Origin: Rhodoluna lacicola
GTDB taxonomy: Bacteria; Actinomycetota; Actinomycetes; Actinomycetales; Microbacteriaceae
Direction: 5' to 3'
Assembly (NCBI RefSeq): GCF_000699505.1
Contig: NZ_CP007490.1
Span: 682,001 to 746,000, forward strand
DNA: 64,000 nt
Shown: positions 9,128 to 17,829 of the stretch, one piece after another
Numbering within the stretch: the first letter of the stretch is position 1
Layout of the letters: each line of letters opens with the position of its first letter
The notes under the pieces: model-generated
Told to the model about the DNA's origin: nothing
What the model saw: only the letters and a program-made list of their open reading frames with translations
Databases searched by the model: none
Position numbers and translations under genes: made by a program

Positions 9128-9145
9128 TCCCTAAATTTTTAGGGA
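9128..9145 (+). other. Hairpin in the sigA leader
   Basis: Perfect inverted repeat TCCCTAAA-tt-TTTAGGGA just downstream of the predicted transcription start. No T-tract follows, so it is more likely a leader structure or an operator than a terminator. Confidence 0.5.
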
Positions 9146-9215
9146 ACTTGACATGGGTCTTAGTAATGCCCGAAACGGTATGCACCGATTCGGTGGGGGC
9201 ATCGAGAGGTATCAA

Positions 9216-10946
9216 GTGGCAAAGAAGGATTCTCAAACCGGTAAGAAGCGTGGCGGCTTGCTTTCCAGTCTTTTGCGTTCTGCCACAGATAAAAGCTCAT
9301 CGACAAAGAAAACTAAAGCTAAGGAAACCCCCGTCATCAGCGCTTCAACCAGTAAATCAGCGGCAAAGACAACAAAGCCAGCTGCCAAGCCAGCAACAAA
9401 GACTGCAGCTAAAGCCCCAGTGAAAGCCGCAGCAAAGCCTGCTGTCAAAGCGGCTTCGAAGACGGTAGCCAAAGCTGCCCCAAAAAAATCCGCCAAGCCG
9501 GTTGCGAAGGTAACTGCCAAGGCAAAAACCGCTGCCAAGGCCGCAGCAAAGCCAGCTGCCAAGACCAGTGCTAAGGCTCCTGCCAAAGCATCAGTCAAGG
9601 CGTCAGCTAAGCCAGCCGCAAAAGCCGCGCTAAAACCTGCTAAACCAGCAGTAAAAAAAGGTGAAAAGACCACCGGTAAGACTGCCGCCAAGCCTGAGGC
9701 CAAGGCGGCGCTAAAAAGTACCACCAAACCGGCCGCTAAAGGTAAGGCTGCAGCCGTTCCGGCCTCAAAGGCTAAGCCGGCAAAGTCCAGTAAATTGCCT
9801 AAGGAATTAGCTGAAGACGAAGATGAAATCGACGATGAGGCCGACCTGGAATCGGTTGATGAAATCGTCGCTGAGGCTGCCGCGGTCGTAGACATTTCAG
9901 CGGTTGAGGAAGAACTTCCAGAGGAAGAGCCTGAAGAAGACAAAGCCAAGAATGAGATCGCAAAAATCGGTGGAATGGTTCTTTCCAACCGTGAAGAAGA
10001 CGACATTCCTGCCCAGACCACAACTATTACCGGTGCAACTGCTGACCCGGTTAAGGACTACCTAAAGCAAATTGGTAAAGTCGCTCTGCTCAATGCCGAG
10101 CTAGAGGTTGAGTTGGCCAAGCGCATTGAGGCCGGGCTATTTGCAGAAGAAAAACTTGCCACCGATAAAAAGATTTCTCGCGACGTTGAGCGCGATCTCA
10201 AGTGGGTAGTTAAGGACGGCCAGCGAGCCAAGAGTCACCTGCTAGAGGCAAACTTGCGTTTGGTTGTAAGCCTTGCGAAGCGCTATACCGGTCGAGGAAT
10301 GCAGTTCCTGGATCTGATCCAAGAGGGAAATCTGGGTCTTATTCGAGCCGTTGAGAAATTTGACTACACAAAGGGTTACAAGTTCTCTACATATGCAACC
10401 TGGTGGATTCGCCAGGCAATCACTCGCGCTATGGCAGATCAGGCTAGAACTATCCGTATTCCGGTTCACATGGTTGAAGTCATCAACAAACTAGCCCGAG
10501 TTCAACGTCAATTGCTTCAGGACCTTGGCCGCGAACCAACCCCAGAGGAACTAGCTCGCGAACTGGACATGACCCCTGAAAAGGTTGTTGAAGTACAGAA
10601 GTACGGTCGTGAACCAATTTCTCTTTCCACTCCTCTTGGCGAGGATGGCGACAGCGAGTTTGGTGACCTTATCGAAGACACCGAAGCGGTTGTTCCAGCC
10701 GACGCTGTTGGTTTCACGATGCTTCAGCGTGAACTTGAAAGAATTCTTGATTCACTGCACCCGCGTGAGGCTGGAGTTATTCGCTCACGCTTTGGCCTTG
10801 GTGACGGTGTTCAAAAGACCCTTGATCAAATCGGCGAAGAATTCGGTGTCACCCGCGAGCGTATCCGTCAGATCGAGTCAAAAACCATGTCAAAACTTCG
10901 TCACCCGTCTCGTTCACAGATGCTTCGCGATTACCTAGAAAACTAA
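9216..10946 (+). CDS. rpoD: Primary RNA polymerase sigma factor (SigA/HrdB type)
   Basis: Housekeeping sigma-70 factor. An N-terminal ~170-residue Lys/Ala/Pro-rich stretch (KPAAK-like units) is followed by an acidic region (~195-245), then sigma regions 1.2 ([16 protein letters not shown]), 2 ([20 protein letters not shown], with the -10-reading [14 protein letters not shown]), 3 and 4 (helix-turn-helix [16 protein letters not shown]). Start uncertain: an in-frame ATG at 9153 would add 21 residues, but the GTG at 9216 has GAGAGG six bases upstream and begins [11 protein letters not shown]. MurT- and GatD-like genes follow after 17 bases with no terminator. Confidence 0.95.
   Translation: MAKKDSQTGKKRGGLLSSLLRSATDKSSSTKKTKAKETPVISASTSKSAAKTTKPAAKPATKTAAKAPVKAAAKPAVKAASKTVAKAAPKKSAKPVAKVTAKAKTAAKAAAKPAAKTSAKAPAKASVKASAKPAAKAALKPAKPAVKKGEKTTGKTAAKPEAKAALKSTTKPAAKGKAAAVPASKAKPAKSSKLPKELAEDEDEIDDEADLESVDEIVAEAAAVVDISAVEEELPEEEPEEDKAKNEIAKIGGMVLSNREEDDIPAQTTTITGATADPVKDYLKQIGKVALLNAELEVELAKRIEAGLFAEEKLATDKKISRDVERDLKWVVKDGQRAKSHLLEANLRLVVSLAKRYTGRGMQFLDLIQEGNLGLIRAVEKFDYTKGYKFSTYATWWIRQAITRAMADQARTIRIPVHMVEVINKLARVQRQLLQDLGREPTPEELARELDMTPEKVVEVQKYGREPISLSTPLGEDGDSEFGDLIEDTEAVVPADAVGFTMLQRELERILDSLHPREAGVIRSRFGLGDGVQKTLDQIGEEFGVTRERIRQIESKTMSKLRHPSRSQMLRDYLEN
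9360..9790 (+). repeat. Degenerate Lys/Ala/Pro codon repeat inside sigA
   Basis: Repeated short units of AAG/AAA, GCC/GCA/GCT and CCA/CCT codons encode KPAAK, KAAAK and similar pentads. The units vary by point substitution. The stretch also creates a long open frame on the opposite strand that is not a gene. Confidence 0.7.
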
Positions 10947-10963
10947 GACCCGGGTACAAACAA

Positions 10964-12232
10964 GTGTTCTACGTTCCGGCCATTCTGATCGGACGCCTAG
11001 TGCGACTTGCGGTTCGCCTGGTGAGGCCTGGCGGCGGAAGTGCCTTGCCCGGTCTTGTGGTTAGTAAAATTGCGCCGGGTTTACTGGCGCGAACCCTTTC
11101 CAAGTTTCCCGAGGGCTTGGTCGTAATCACGGGATCCGCCGGAAAATCTACGACAACCAAAATGGTTGTTGCTATAGCTAGAGCGCACGGTAAAAAGGTT
11201 TTTACAAATCCCTCAACTGCAAACATTACTCAGGGCTTCTTCTCTTCGATTATTGAGCGCTCTGACATTGCCGGAAGAATTCAGGGTGACGTGGCAATTC
11301 TGGAAATGGACGAGGGGCACGCAGCCGAAATTACCAAACGCATAAAACCGCAGCACGTCACGGTGCTGAACGTTTTAGATGATCAGTTGGATCGTTTCGT
11401 TGACCCACTTCTGGTGAGAAATAAACTTGCCGATGTTGCTCAAAGAGCCACAGAAGCACTTATTTTGAATGCGGATGATCAGAACATCCTTCAAATCTTT
11501 AATTCAATCAAAAGCCAAAAGGCTTCTTGGTTTGGGCTCAGCTCACAGCTGATCTCAAACTCGGAGCATGGGCTTGGGAATTCACCTACCTACTTAGCCC
11601 CACTACCTCGACCTATCCCAGCAACCGAGGTGGTGGAATTCAAAAATTCCCTTGCTAAGGGCTTTGTTGCGGGCGAGCAAATCGAATTTGCGCTGCCTAA
11701 CCGTGGAATTCATTTTGCTCTCGATGCAGCTGCCGCTTTGGAGACATCGAGACGTTATTTGGCCTCGGAATTTGATACCAAACTTGCAACCAAAACTCTG
11801 AGTGAACTGCCACCTGTTTTTGCGAGAGGGGAACTCACCAAAGTCAATGGGGTAGATGTTGAGTTTATATTGGTGCAGAATCCAATGAGCTTTCAGTTGA
11901 ACCTAGACAATCTTCCAGCCGACCAAGAACAAATTATGGTGGCAATAGGCACAGATGTTCATGACCCGTCGTGGTTATGGACAGTTGATCTCAAGAAGCT
12001 CCCCAAGGTGGACATAGTCTCAGGCTTTAACTATGCCGAGATGGCGTTGCGTTTGGCATATGAAGAAATAGAAATAGATCGCATTGAGCCGAATTTAGAA
12101 AAAGCTATCGATGACTTTTTTGCTCTACCTAAGCCAACAGCGGGCCGACGAACTGTAATTTTCTCGGCCGATGCGATGAGGAGAACTAGACGATACTTGG
12201 GTTTCACAGATCCAGAGGCGGTCGAGAGATGA
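10964..12232 (+). CDS. MurT-like Mur ligase without a zinc ribbon
   Basis: Homologue of MurT, the ligase that with GatD amidates the alpha-carboxyl of D-Glu in lipid II. Features: basic/hydrophobic N-terminus, P-loop TGSAGKSTT (residues 56-64), LEMDEGHAAEI (113-123), NADD (169-172), and the MurT C-terminal motif DPSWLWTVD. Odd points: the protein contains no cysteine, so the four-Cys ribbon inserted in MurT after the central domain is absent, and the usual KNP motif reads QNP. GTG start without a clear Shine-Dalgarno sequence, 17 bases after sigA. Ammonia ligation is not assured; see the partner gene. Confidence 0.8.
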   Translation: MFYVPAILIGRLVRLAVRLVRPGGGSALPGLVVSKIAPGLLARTLSKFPEGLVVITGSAGKSTTTKMVVAIARAHGKKVFTNPSTANITQGFFSSIIERSDIAGRIQGDVAILEMDEGHAAEITKRIKPQHVTVLNVLDDQLDRFVDPLLVRNKLADVAQRATEALILNADDQNILQIFNSIKSQKASWFGLSSQLISNSEHGLGNSPTYLAPLPRPIPATEVVEFKNSLAKGFVAGEQIEFALPNRGIHFALDAAAALETSRRYLASEFDTKLATKTLSELPPVFARGELTKVNGVDVEFILVQNPMSFQLNLDNLPADQEQIMVAIGTDVHDPSWLWTVDLKKLPKVDIVSGFNYAEMALRLAYEEIEIDRIEPNLEKAIDDFFALPKPTAGRRTVIFSADAMRRTRRYLGFTDPEAVER

Positions 12233-12864
12233 AATTGATTTTTGCAGCGCTCTATCCAAGTCATCTCAATCTAAACGGTGATCAGGCAAACCTTTTGGTT
12301 GCCAAAAAGCGGTTGGGCTGGGCTGGGATTGATTGCGAGATTGCGAGTATCGGCAAGGGTGAAGCAATCCCAAAGAACGCAGACCTGATATTTATTGGAC
12401 ACGGATCCATCGCCGCGTGGGAAGACATAGAAGACGATCTGACAGCAAGAATTCCAGAGATTGGATTTCTAGTAGATAGCGGTGCAGCTCTAATGGCCGT
12501 TGCAACCGGACACGAGTGGGCAATTAATTCTGGATTTTTTGAAAATCGGATTTCAAAGATCGATCGGATTTCAAAATTCGAAATCTCAAGGCTGGGTGAA
12601 CTTGAAGTACTGGGCTATCTCAACACTTCAACGAATGCACCGGTGATTCAGAAAATCAATCTTTTGATTGGAACTCAGTTGCATGGTCCGGTGTTGGCAA
12701 AAAATCCTGTCCTAGTTGATCAATTCCTTGAAGAGATCATTGTTTCTAGGTACGGTTCAGTGTCAGCTGAAAAGCTTCGTCATTCAAACAGCAACCAGGC
12801 TGAGACAGTCAACAGCATTGTTAGCGAAGTTTGGAAACTTGAGCGAGATTTAGCGAGCGAGTAG
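12229..12864 (+). CDS. GatD-like class I glutamine amidotransferase homologue lacking the catalytic Cys
   Basis: 211 residues, ATGA overlap with the MurT-like gene. Family features remain: an N-terminal nucleotide-like YPSHLNLNGDQANLLVAKKR in place of GatD's YGDxGN, and the histidine motif GTQLHGPVLAKNP (H152). However, the nucleophile-elbow position reads FLVDSGAALM, so Ser84 stands where GatD has Cys in CGG(Y/F)Q, GGGQD reads GHGSI, and the GFENHGGRT-like segment before the histidine motif is missing. The frame is intact. It is probably not a glutaminase; a scaffold role or a different ammonia/amine source are possibilities. Confidence 0.78.
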   Translation: MKLIFAALYPSHLNLNGDQANLLVAKKRLGWAGIDCEIASIGKGEAIPKNADLIFIGHGSIAAWEDIEDDLTARIPEIGFLVDSGAALMAVATGHEWAINSGFFENRISKIDRISKFEISRLGELEVLGYLNTSTNAPVIQKINLLIGTQLHGPVLAKNPVLVDQFLEEIIVSRYGSVSAEKLRHSNSNQAETVNSIVSEVWKLERDLASE

Positions 12865-13125
12865 CTTTTCAGTCTCGTCCTGCCATGCAATCGCAATAGG
12901 TTCAAGCTTTGAACGCTTCTCATTTCCGTGGTGTGAGCAAAACATCAGTTCACCCGTGGAGAGCGAAACCCTTATGTAGGCCTGGGCACCGCACACGTCG
13001 CATCTGTCGGTTGCATTTAGTTCGCGAACCTGGGAAACCTCAACGTCACTGGAAGTTGCTGATGTTTCTAATGCGTCATCTACTGGTTGCATGTATTTGG
13101 CCTTTCGTCTGAACAATCTCAACAC
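12850..13125 (-). CDS. DUF7455-type small zinc-binding protein
   Basis: Small conserved actinobacterial protein, 91 residues. The core reads DRCDVCGAQAYIRVSL then LMFCSHHG, a CxxC...CxHH set that should hold one zinc. The family often sits next to the topoisomerase/sigA locus, as here, but its function is unknown. Start uncertain: GTG at 13125, or an internal ATG (MQPVD) at 13092 that would give an 80-residue protein. Its 3' end overlaps the convergent GatD-like gene by 15 bases. Confidence 0.82.
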   Translation of the reverse strand: MLRLFRRKAKYMQPVDDALETSATSSDVEVSQVRELNATDRCDVCGAQAYIRVSLSTGELMFCSHHGNEKRSKLEPIAIAWQDETEKLLAR

Positions 13126-13230
13126 AGGATTCGCCAGAAAAGTCCCATTATCCGAGGTATTTCGCTAACTGCGAAGTTTGCCAATTTTCCGTACTACCGT
13201 GTCAGAACCTAGCATTCAGCTAGTCGCGGT

Positions 13231-13236
13231 TAGCAT
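13231..13236 (+). promoter_or_regulatory. -10 element of parE (leaderless type)
   Basis: TAGCAT followed by TTTCAG and the GTG start at 13243; no Shine-Dalgarno sequence. Confidence 0.6.
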
Positions 13237-13242
13237 TTTCAG

Positions 13243-15324
13243 GTGTCAAACAACGATTATTCAGCCCGCCACCTCTCTGTACTAGAGGGTCTAGAAGCCG
13301 TTCGCAAGCGGCCTGGTATGTACATCGGGTCTACAGACAGTCGCGGCCTCATGCATTGTCTTTGGGAAATCATCGATAACTCAGTTGATGAGGCGCTTGC
13401 AGGTCACGGTAACCGAATCGAAGTCACCCTGCATAAGGACGGAAGCGTTGAGGTAACCGACAAGGCGCGTGGAATCCCGGTTGACATCGAACCTAAAACA
13501 GGGCTCTCTGGTGTGGAAGTTGTTTTCACAAAGTTGCACGCCGGAGGAAAATTTGGCTCTGGTTCATACGCTGCCTCTGGCGGTTTACACGGAGTTGGCG
13601 CCTCTGTAGTAAACGCTCTATCACAGCGACTGGATGTAGAAGTGGACCGTGGCGGAAAAACCTACGCAATGTCTTTTCGCCGAGGTGAACCTGGGATTTT
13701 TGATGACAAAAAAGGCATTAAACCCGACAACCCATTCAAGCCTTTCGAGGACGGTTCAATTCTTCGTGAGGTAGGCAAGGTCGGCAAGAATGTCACCGGT
13801 ACCAGGGTTCGATACTGGGTTGACCCACAAATTTTCATCAAAGATGCTGTTTTTGCTTTGGAGGAACTTTCAGCTCGAGCTCGTCAAACTGCCTTCCTGG
13901 TTCCTGGGCTTTCGCTTGGTATCAATGACGCCAGAGACGGTAAATCCAGCAAGCAGGAATTCAAGTTCGATGGCGGAATTATCGAGTACGCCGAGTACCT
14001 TGCTAAAGATCCAGCGCTAACCTCAACCTGGCGCTTGTCAGGAACTGGTTCATTTACCGAAACTGTGCCAGTCCTGGATGCAAGCGGAAACATGGTTTCA
14101 AAAGAGGTTGAAAGAAGTTGCGATGTTGATATTGCGGTTCGTTGGGGCACAGGCTACGACACCGATGTCAAGTCATACGTAAACATAATTGCCACACCTA
14201 AGGGCGGAACTCATATTCAAGGATTCGAGCAATCGCTCTTAAAAACTCTGCGCACGCAGATTGAAAGCAATGCAAGAAAACTTAAAGTTGGCAACGACAA
14301 AGTTGAAAAAGAAGATGTTTTAGCCGGCCTAACAGCCGTTGTCACGGTTCGGCTCGCAGAACCGCAATTTGAGGGACAGACCAAAGAAATCTTAGGAACT
14401 CCAGCGGTTAAGAACATCGTTGCCAATGTCGTTGCAAAGTCTCTCACCGCCAGATTCGCTAGTTCGAAAAGAGACGACAAAGCGCAGTCTGCTCTATTGC
14501 TTGAAAAAGTTGTTGCAGAGATGAAATCAAGAATTTCTGCTAGAAGCCACAAAGAGACTCAGCGGCGGAAAAACGCTCTAGAGAGCAGCTCATTACCCAC
14601 CAAGTTGGTTGACTGTCGTACCCAAGATACTGCGGGATCTGAGCTATTTATTGTTGAGGGCGACTCAGCTTTGGGCACTGCCAAACTTGCGCGCGACAGT
14701 GAATTCCAAGCGCTATTGCCCATTAGAGGAAAGATTCTGAACGTCCAAAAAGCATCAATTTCCGATATGCTCTCGAACGCAGAATGCGCTTCTATAATCC
14801 AGGTGATTGGGGCTGGTTCAGGGCGTAGCTTTGATTTGGATTCTGCCCGGTACGGAAAAGTTATCTTGATGTCTGATGCTGACGTAGACGGGGCTCACAT
14901 TCGAACCCTTTTGCTAACCCTCTTTTTCCGTTACATGCGCCCATTGGTGGAGGCTGGCCGGGTATTCGCGGCTGTTCCTCCGCTGCACCGCGTTGAGGTT
15001 GTGAATGCCGGCAGCAAGGCGAATGAGGTCATCTACACCTACTCACAGGCAGAGCTCGAGGACTTACTCAAGAAGCTTGAGAAGGCTGGAAAGCGTTACA
15101 AGGAACCAATCCAGCGCTACAAGGGTCTTGGTGAAATGGATGCCGATCAACTTGCCGAAACCACCATGGATAAGAATGCACGCAGCTTGCGCAGAGTTCG
15201 AGTAGAGGACGCTGCCGCGGCCGAGACCGTTTTTGAATTGCTGATGGGCAACGAGGTTGCTCCACGTCGAGACTTCATCATTGATTCAGCTGACGGTTTC
15301 GAGCGCGAAAGAATCGACGCGTAG
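13243..15324 (+). CDS. parE: DNA topoisomerase IV subunit B (type IIA ATPase subunit)
   Basis: ATP-driven subunit of a type II topoisomerase. The N-terminal GHKL domain shows NSVDEALAG, DKARGIPVD (Ala in place of the usual Gly of DxGxG) and GGLHGVGASVVNALS. The Toprim domain shows LFIVEGDSALG, LPIRGKILNVQKAS and MSDADVDGAHIRTLLL. Length 693 is normal for ParE. Called ParE rather than GyrB because the pair is away from dnaA and fits the actinobacterial second-topoisomerase locus; an exclusive gyrase role cannot be ruled out from this window. The partner subunit faces it, 22 bases apart. Confidence 0.9.
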   Translation: MSNNDYSARHLSVLEGLEAVRKRPGMYIGSTDSRGLMHCLWEIIDNSVDEALAGHGNRIEVTLHKDGSVEVTDKARGIPVDIEPKTGLSGVEVVFTKLHAGGKFGSGSYAASGGLHGVGASVVNALSQRLDVEVDRGGKTYAMSFRRGEPGIFDDKKGIKPDNPFKPFEDGSILREVGKVGKNVTGTRVRYWVDPQIFIKDAVFALEELSARARQTAFLVPGLSLGINDARDGKSSKQEFKFDGGIIEYAEYLAKDPALTSTWRLSGTGSFTETVPVLDASGNMVSKEVERSCDVDIAVRWGTGYDTDVKSYVNIIATPKGGTHIQGFEQSLLKTLRTQIESNARKLKVGNDKVEKEDVLAGLTAVVTVRLAEPQFEGQTKEILGTPAVKNIVANVVAKSLTARFASSKRDDKAQSALLLEKVVAEMKSRISARSHKETQRRKNALESSSLPTKLVDCRTQDTAGSELFIVEGDSALGTAKLARDSEFQALLPIRGKILNVQKASISDMLSNAECASIIQVIGAGSGRSFDLDSARYGKVILMSDADVDGAHIRTLLLTLFFRYMRPLVEAGRVFAAVPPLHRVEVVNAGSKANEVIYTYSQAELEDLLKKLEKAGKRYKEPIQRYKGLGEMDADQLAETTMDKNARSLRRVRVEDAAAAETVFELLMGNEVAPRRDFIIDSADGFERERIDA

Positions 15325-15346
15325 TTCCTCGATTTTCTGGTTTTTT

Positions 15347-17776
15347 CTAGCTTAATCGGTGACCAATGGAGCCGATAGTTCCGGCCGACTTCGACCCCGA
15401 AGCATCGCGCTTACTTGGCTCTGCAGGTAGTTCCGCCGGTTTGCCATCTGCCGACAGCGCAATTGCTTCGCTAGGTCCGGCCCAACCAAAGTACAACTGA
15501 TCCTCAGTCCTAATGAACTTGTGCGCCCTCACGCCACCAGTGGCCCTTCCCTTGGCAGGGAACTCGCTAAGCGGAGTCCACTTCACGCTGCCGGCATCGG
15601 TGCCCGATAGAGAGCCTGAACTGTTTGCGGCGGTTACCGCAATGTTTTGCATTCCGGCTTTAGCAACGCAGAAGGTTATTGCCTCTGCTCCATCGGAAAG
15701 GTTAATTCCGGCAACGCCAGCGGCACCGCGTCCCTGAGGACGAACCGTCTTTGCCGCAAACCTTAGTAGCTGCGCGTCGTTAGTAATAAACACGAATTCG
15801 TCATCATCGGTGGCCAAGTCTGCTCCGACAAGCCTGTCGCCAGGCTTTAGCGAAATGATTTCAAACTCGGCCTTTGGTGCAAAGTCGGCGCTCACTCGCT
15901 TCACAACTCCCTGCGCCGTGCCCATTGCTATTGAGGTCGAATCATTGAGTTCGAAAACGTTAAGAACCTTTTCCGACTTGGGTAGACCAAGGAAAGAGCT
16001 TGCAGAAACCATTGAGCTCAAGTCAAAGACATCACTGAGGGCCGGGACATCACCAACATGGATACGGTGCATCACGCCTGTCGAAGTAACAAACCCAAGA
16101 TCTGATCGTGTTGTTGTAGCAATCACGTTTTTAATGGCGTCATTCTTTTTACGTTTACTTGGGGGAGCCGCTGTGGTGTCCCAAACATTGGTCTTGCCGA
16201 CCATTCCAGAGGCCGTAAACACGATTACGCAAGGGGTGTCCGCAAGCTCGGCATTGATGCTGGCAGCCTTCGCGGTCGTGATTGGCCTGACCTCTTCGTA
16301 GTTACTTACCAGAGTCGTTCTGCGATCGTCGCCGTACTTATCGGCAACATCCTGCAGTTCTTTCGCAACTAACTCGCGCAAGGCCTCATCAGATCCCAAG
16401 ATTTTCTTGAGGGCTTTGATTTCTTCTAAAAGGCTCTTTTTCTCAGATTCAAGTTCTATTTTCGAAAATTTAGTTAGTCGACGAAGCCTCAACTCAAGTA
16501 TGTACTCTGCCTGAATTTCAGAAAGGTCGAACACTTTCATTAGTTTGACTCGGGCCTGGTCGACTTCATCGCTCGCTCGAATGACTTGAATAACTTCATC
16601 AATCGAAAGGATTGCAATTAGCAAACCTTCAACCAGGTGTAGCCTTGCCTGCTTTTTGCCAAGCCTGTTCTCACTTCGGCGTCGGGTCACTGTAATCCGG
16701 TGGGCAAGGTAGACACCAAGCATGTCTCGCAGACCAAGCGTTTGTGGGCGACCATCAACGAGCGCTACGTTGTTGATTCCGAAGCTGTCTTCCATTGGCG
16801 TGAATCTATAAAGAAGGTCAAGAACGGTTTGCGGATCAAAACCTGTCTTCAATTCGATCACAAGACGCAAACCGTTGGTGCGGTCGGTTAGGTCGGTGAC
16901 GTCTGCAATTCCTTGAAGTTTCTTGGAATTAACACCATCTTTGATCTTTTCAATAACTTTTTCAGGGCCAACTAGGTAAGGCAGTTCGGTGACAACAATC
17001 CCAAGTTTGCGTGGTGAGACGCTTTCAACCGATACGCGGGCACGAGTCTTGAAGACTCCACGTCCGGTGTCGTAAGCCTCGATCACCCCGTCCAAACCCA
17101 TGATGATTCCACCATTTGGAAGATCAGGTCCGGGGACGTGTTTCATTAATTGCTTAGTGGTGGCATCTGGATTGTTCAGCAAAAAGATTGCTCCGTTGAT
17201 GACCTCACGCAGATTGTGTGGCGGCATGTTCGTTGCCATTCCAACCGCGATTCCCGAGGCGCCGTTTACGAGAAGGTTTGGGAATGCGGCGGGCAACACC
17301 TCTGGCTCAGTAAGTTGAGCATCGTAGTTTGGCTTGAAATCAACTACATCCTCGTCAAGCCCTTCGTTCATCAGCATCGACGCCTGAGACAACTTTGCCT
17401 CTGTGTAGCGAGCGGCAGCAGGACCGTCGTCCAAACTTCCAAAGTTGCCATGGCCGTCAATCAAGGGGACTCTTAGCGAGAATGGCTGCGCCATGCGCAC
17501 TAGTGCATCGTAAATTGCGCTATCGCCGTGAGGGTGCAATTTACCCATGACTTCGCCGACCACACGAGCAGACTTAACGTGCCCTTTGTCTGGGCGAAGT
17601 CCCATGTCACCCATTTGGTAAACAATTCGGCGATGGACCGGTTTCAAACCATCGCGGGCGTCTGGCAAAGCGCGAGCATAAATTACCGAGTAGGAGTATT
17701 CCAGAAAGGAATCCTGCATCTCCTTTGACAAATCAATGTCAACGATGCGCTCTTCGTTTTGAAGTTCCTTGCTCAT
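15347..17776 (-). CDS. parC: DNA topoisomerase IV subunit A
   Basis: DNA-cleaving subunit of a type IIA topoisomerase. Catalytic Tyr124 is in [11 protein letters not shown]. The quinolone-determining loop reads [10 protein letters not shown] with Ser86 and Asp90, the usual sensitive-type residues. A coiled-coil/tower region (~360-480) is followed by beta-pinwheel repeats (~500-790). 809 residues. The start overlaps the region upstream of the divergent phosphodiesterase. Convergent with parE, unlike the usual co-directional parE-parC order. Confidence 0.9.
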   Translation of the reverse strand: MSKELQNEERIVDIDLSKEMQDSFLEYSYSVIYARALPDARDGLKPVHRRIVYQMGDMGLRPDKGHVKSARVVGEVMGKLHPHGDSAIYDALVRMAQPFSLRVPLIDGHGNFGSLDDGPAAARYTEAKLSQASMLMNEGLDEDVVDFKPNYDAQLTEPEVLPAAFPNLLVNGASGIAVGMATNMPPHNLREVINGAIFLLNNPDATTKQLMKHVPGPDLPNGGIIMGLDGVIEAYDTGRGVFKTRARVSVESVSPRKLGIVVTELPYLVGPEKVIEKIKDGVNSKKLQGIADVTDLTDRTNGLRLVIELKTGFDPQTVLDLLYRFTPMEDSFGINNVALVDGRPQTLGLRDMLGVYLAHRITVTRRRSENRLGKKQARLHLVEGLLIAILSIDEVIQVIRASDEVDQARVKLMKVFDLSEIQAEYILELRLRRLTKFSKIELESEKKSLLEEIKALKKILGSDEALRELVAKELQDVADKYGDDRRTTLVSNYEEVRPITTAKAASINAELADTPCVIVFTASGMVGKTNVWDTTAAPPSKRKKNDAIKNVIATTTRSDLGFVTSTGVMHRIHVGDVPALSDVFDLSSMVSASSFLGLPKSEKVLNVFELNDSTSIAMGTAQGVVKRVSADFAPKAEFEIISLKPGDRLVGADLATDDDEFVFITNDAQLLRFAAKTVRPQGRGAAGVAGINLSDGAEAITFCVAKAGMQNIAVTAANSSGSLSGTDAGSVKWTPLSEFPAKGRATGGVRAHKFIRTEDQLYFGWAGPSEAIALSADGKPAELPAEPSKRDASGSKSAGTIGSIGHRLS

Positions 17777-17817
17777 GTGCTCTCAGTCCTTATAAAACCG
17801 CTCAAATCTGGCTGTGG

Positions 17818-17823
17818 CAGAAT
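17818..17823 (+). promoter_or_regulatory. -10 element of the phosphodiesterase gene (leaderless type)
   Basis: CAGAAT six bases before the ATG at 17830. Confidence 0.55.
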
Positions 17824-17829
17824 GACCTT

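Noticed and set aside
9360-9790. CRISPR-like or tandem DNA repeat
   Set aside because: The units are coding, short, degenerate and without spacers; they encode the sigma factor tail.
9233-10021. 262-codon open frame on the minus strand opposite the sigA N-terminus
   Set aside because: It is the antisense of the Lys/Ala/Pro repeat, giving a Ser/Ala/Leu low-complexity product with no start signal. A long stop-free antisense frame is expected from such repeats.
12229-12864. GatD-like gene as a pseudogene
   Set aside because: The frame is complete, overlaps its partner by ATGA and retains the histidine motif; specific substitutions rather than decay explain the missing Cys.
17725-17829. N-terminal extension of the phosphodiesterase
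   Set aside because: It lies antisense inside the parC start region, and a -10 hexamer at the right distance marks the ATG at 17830.
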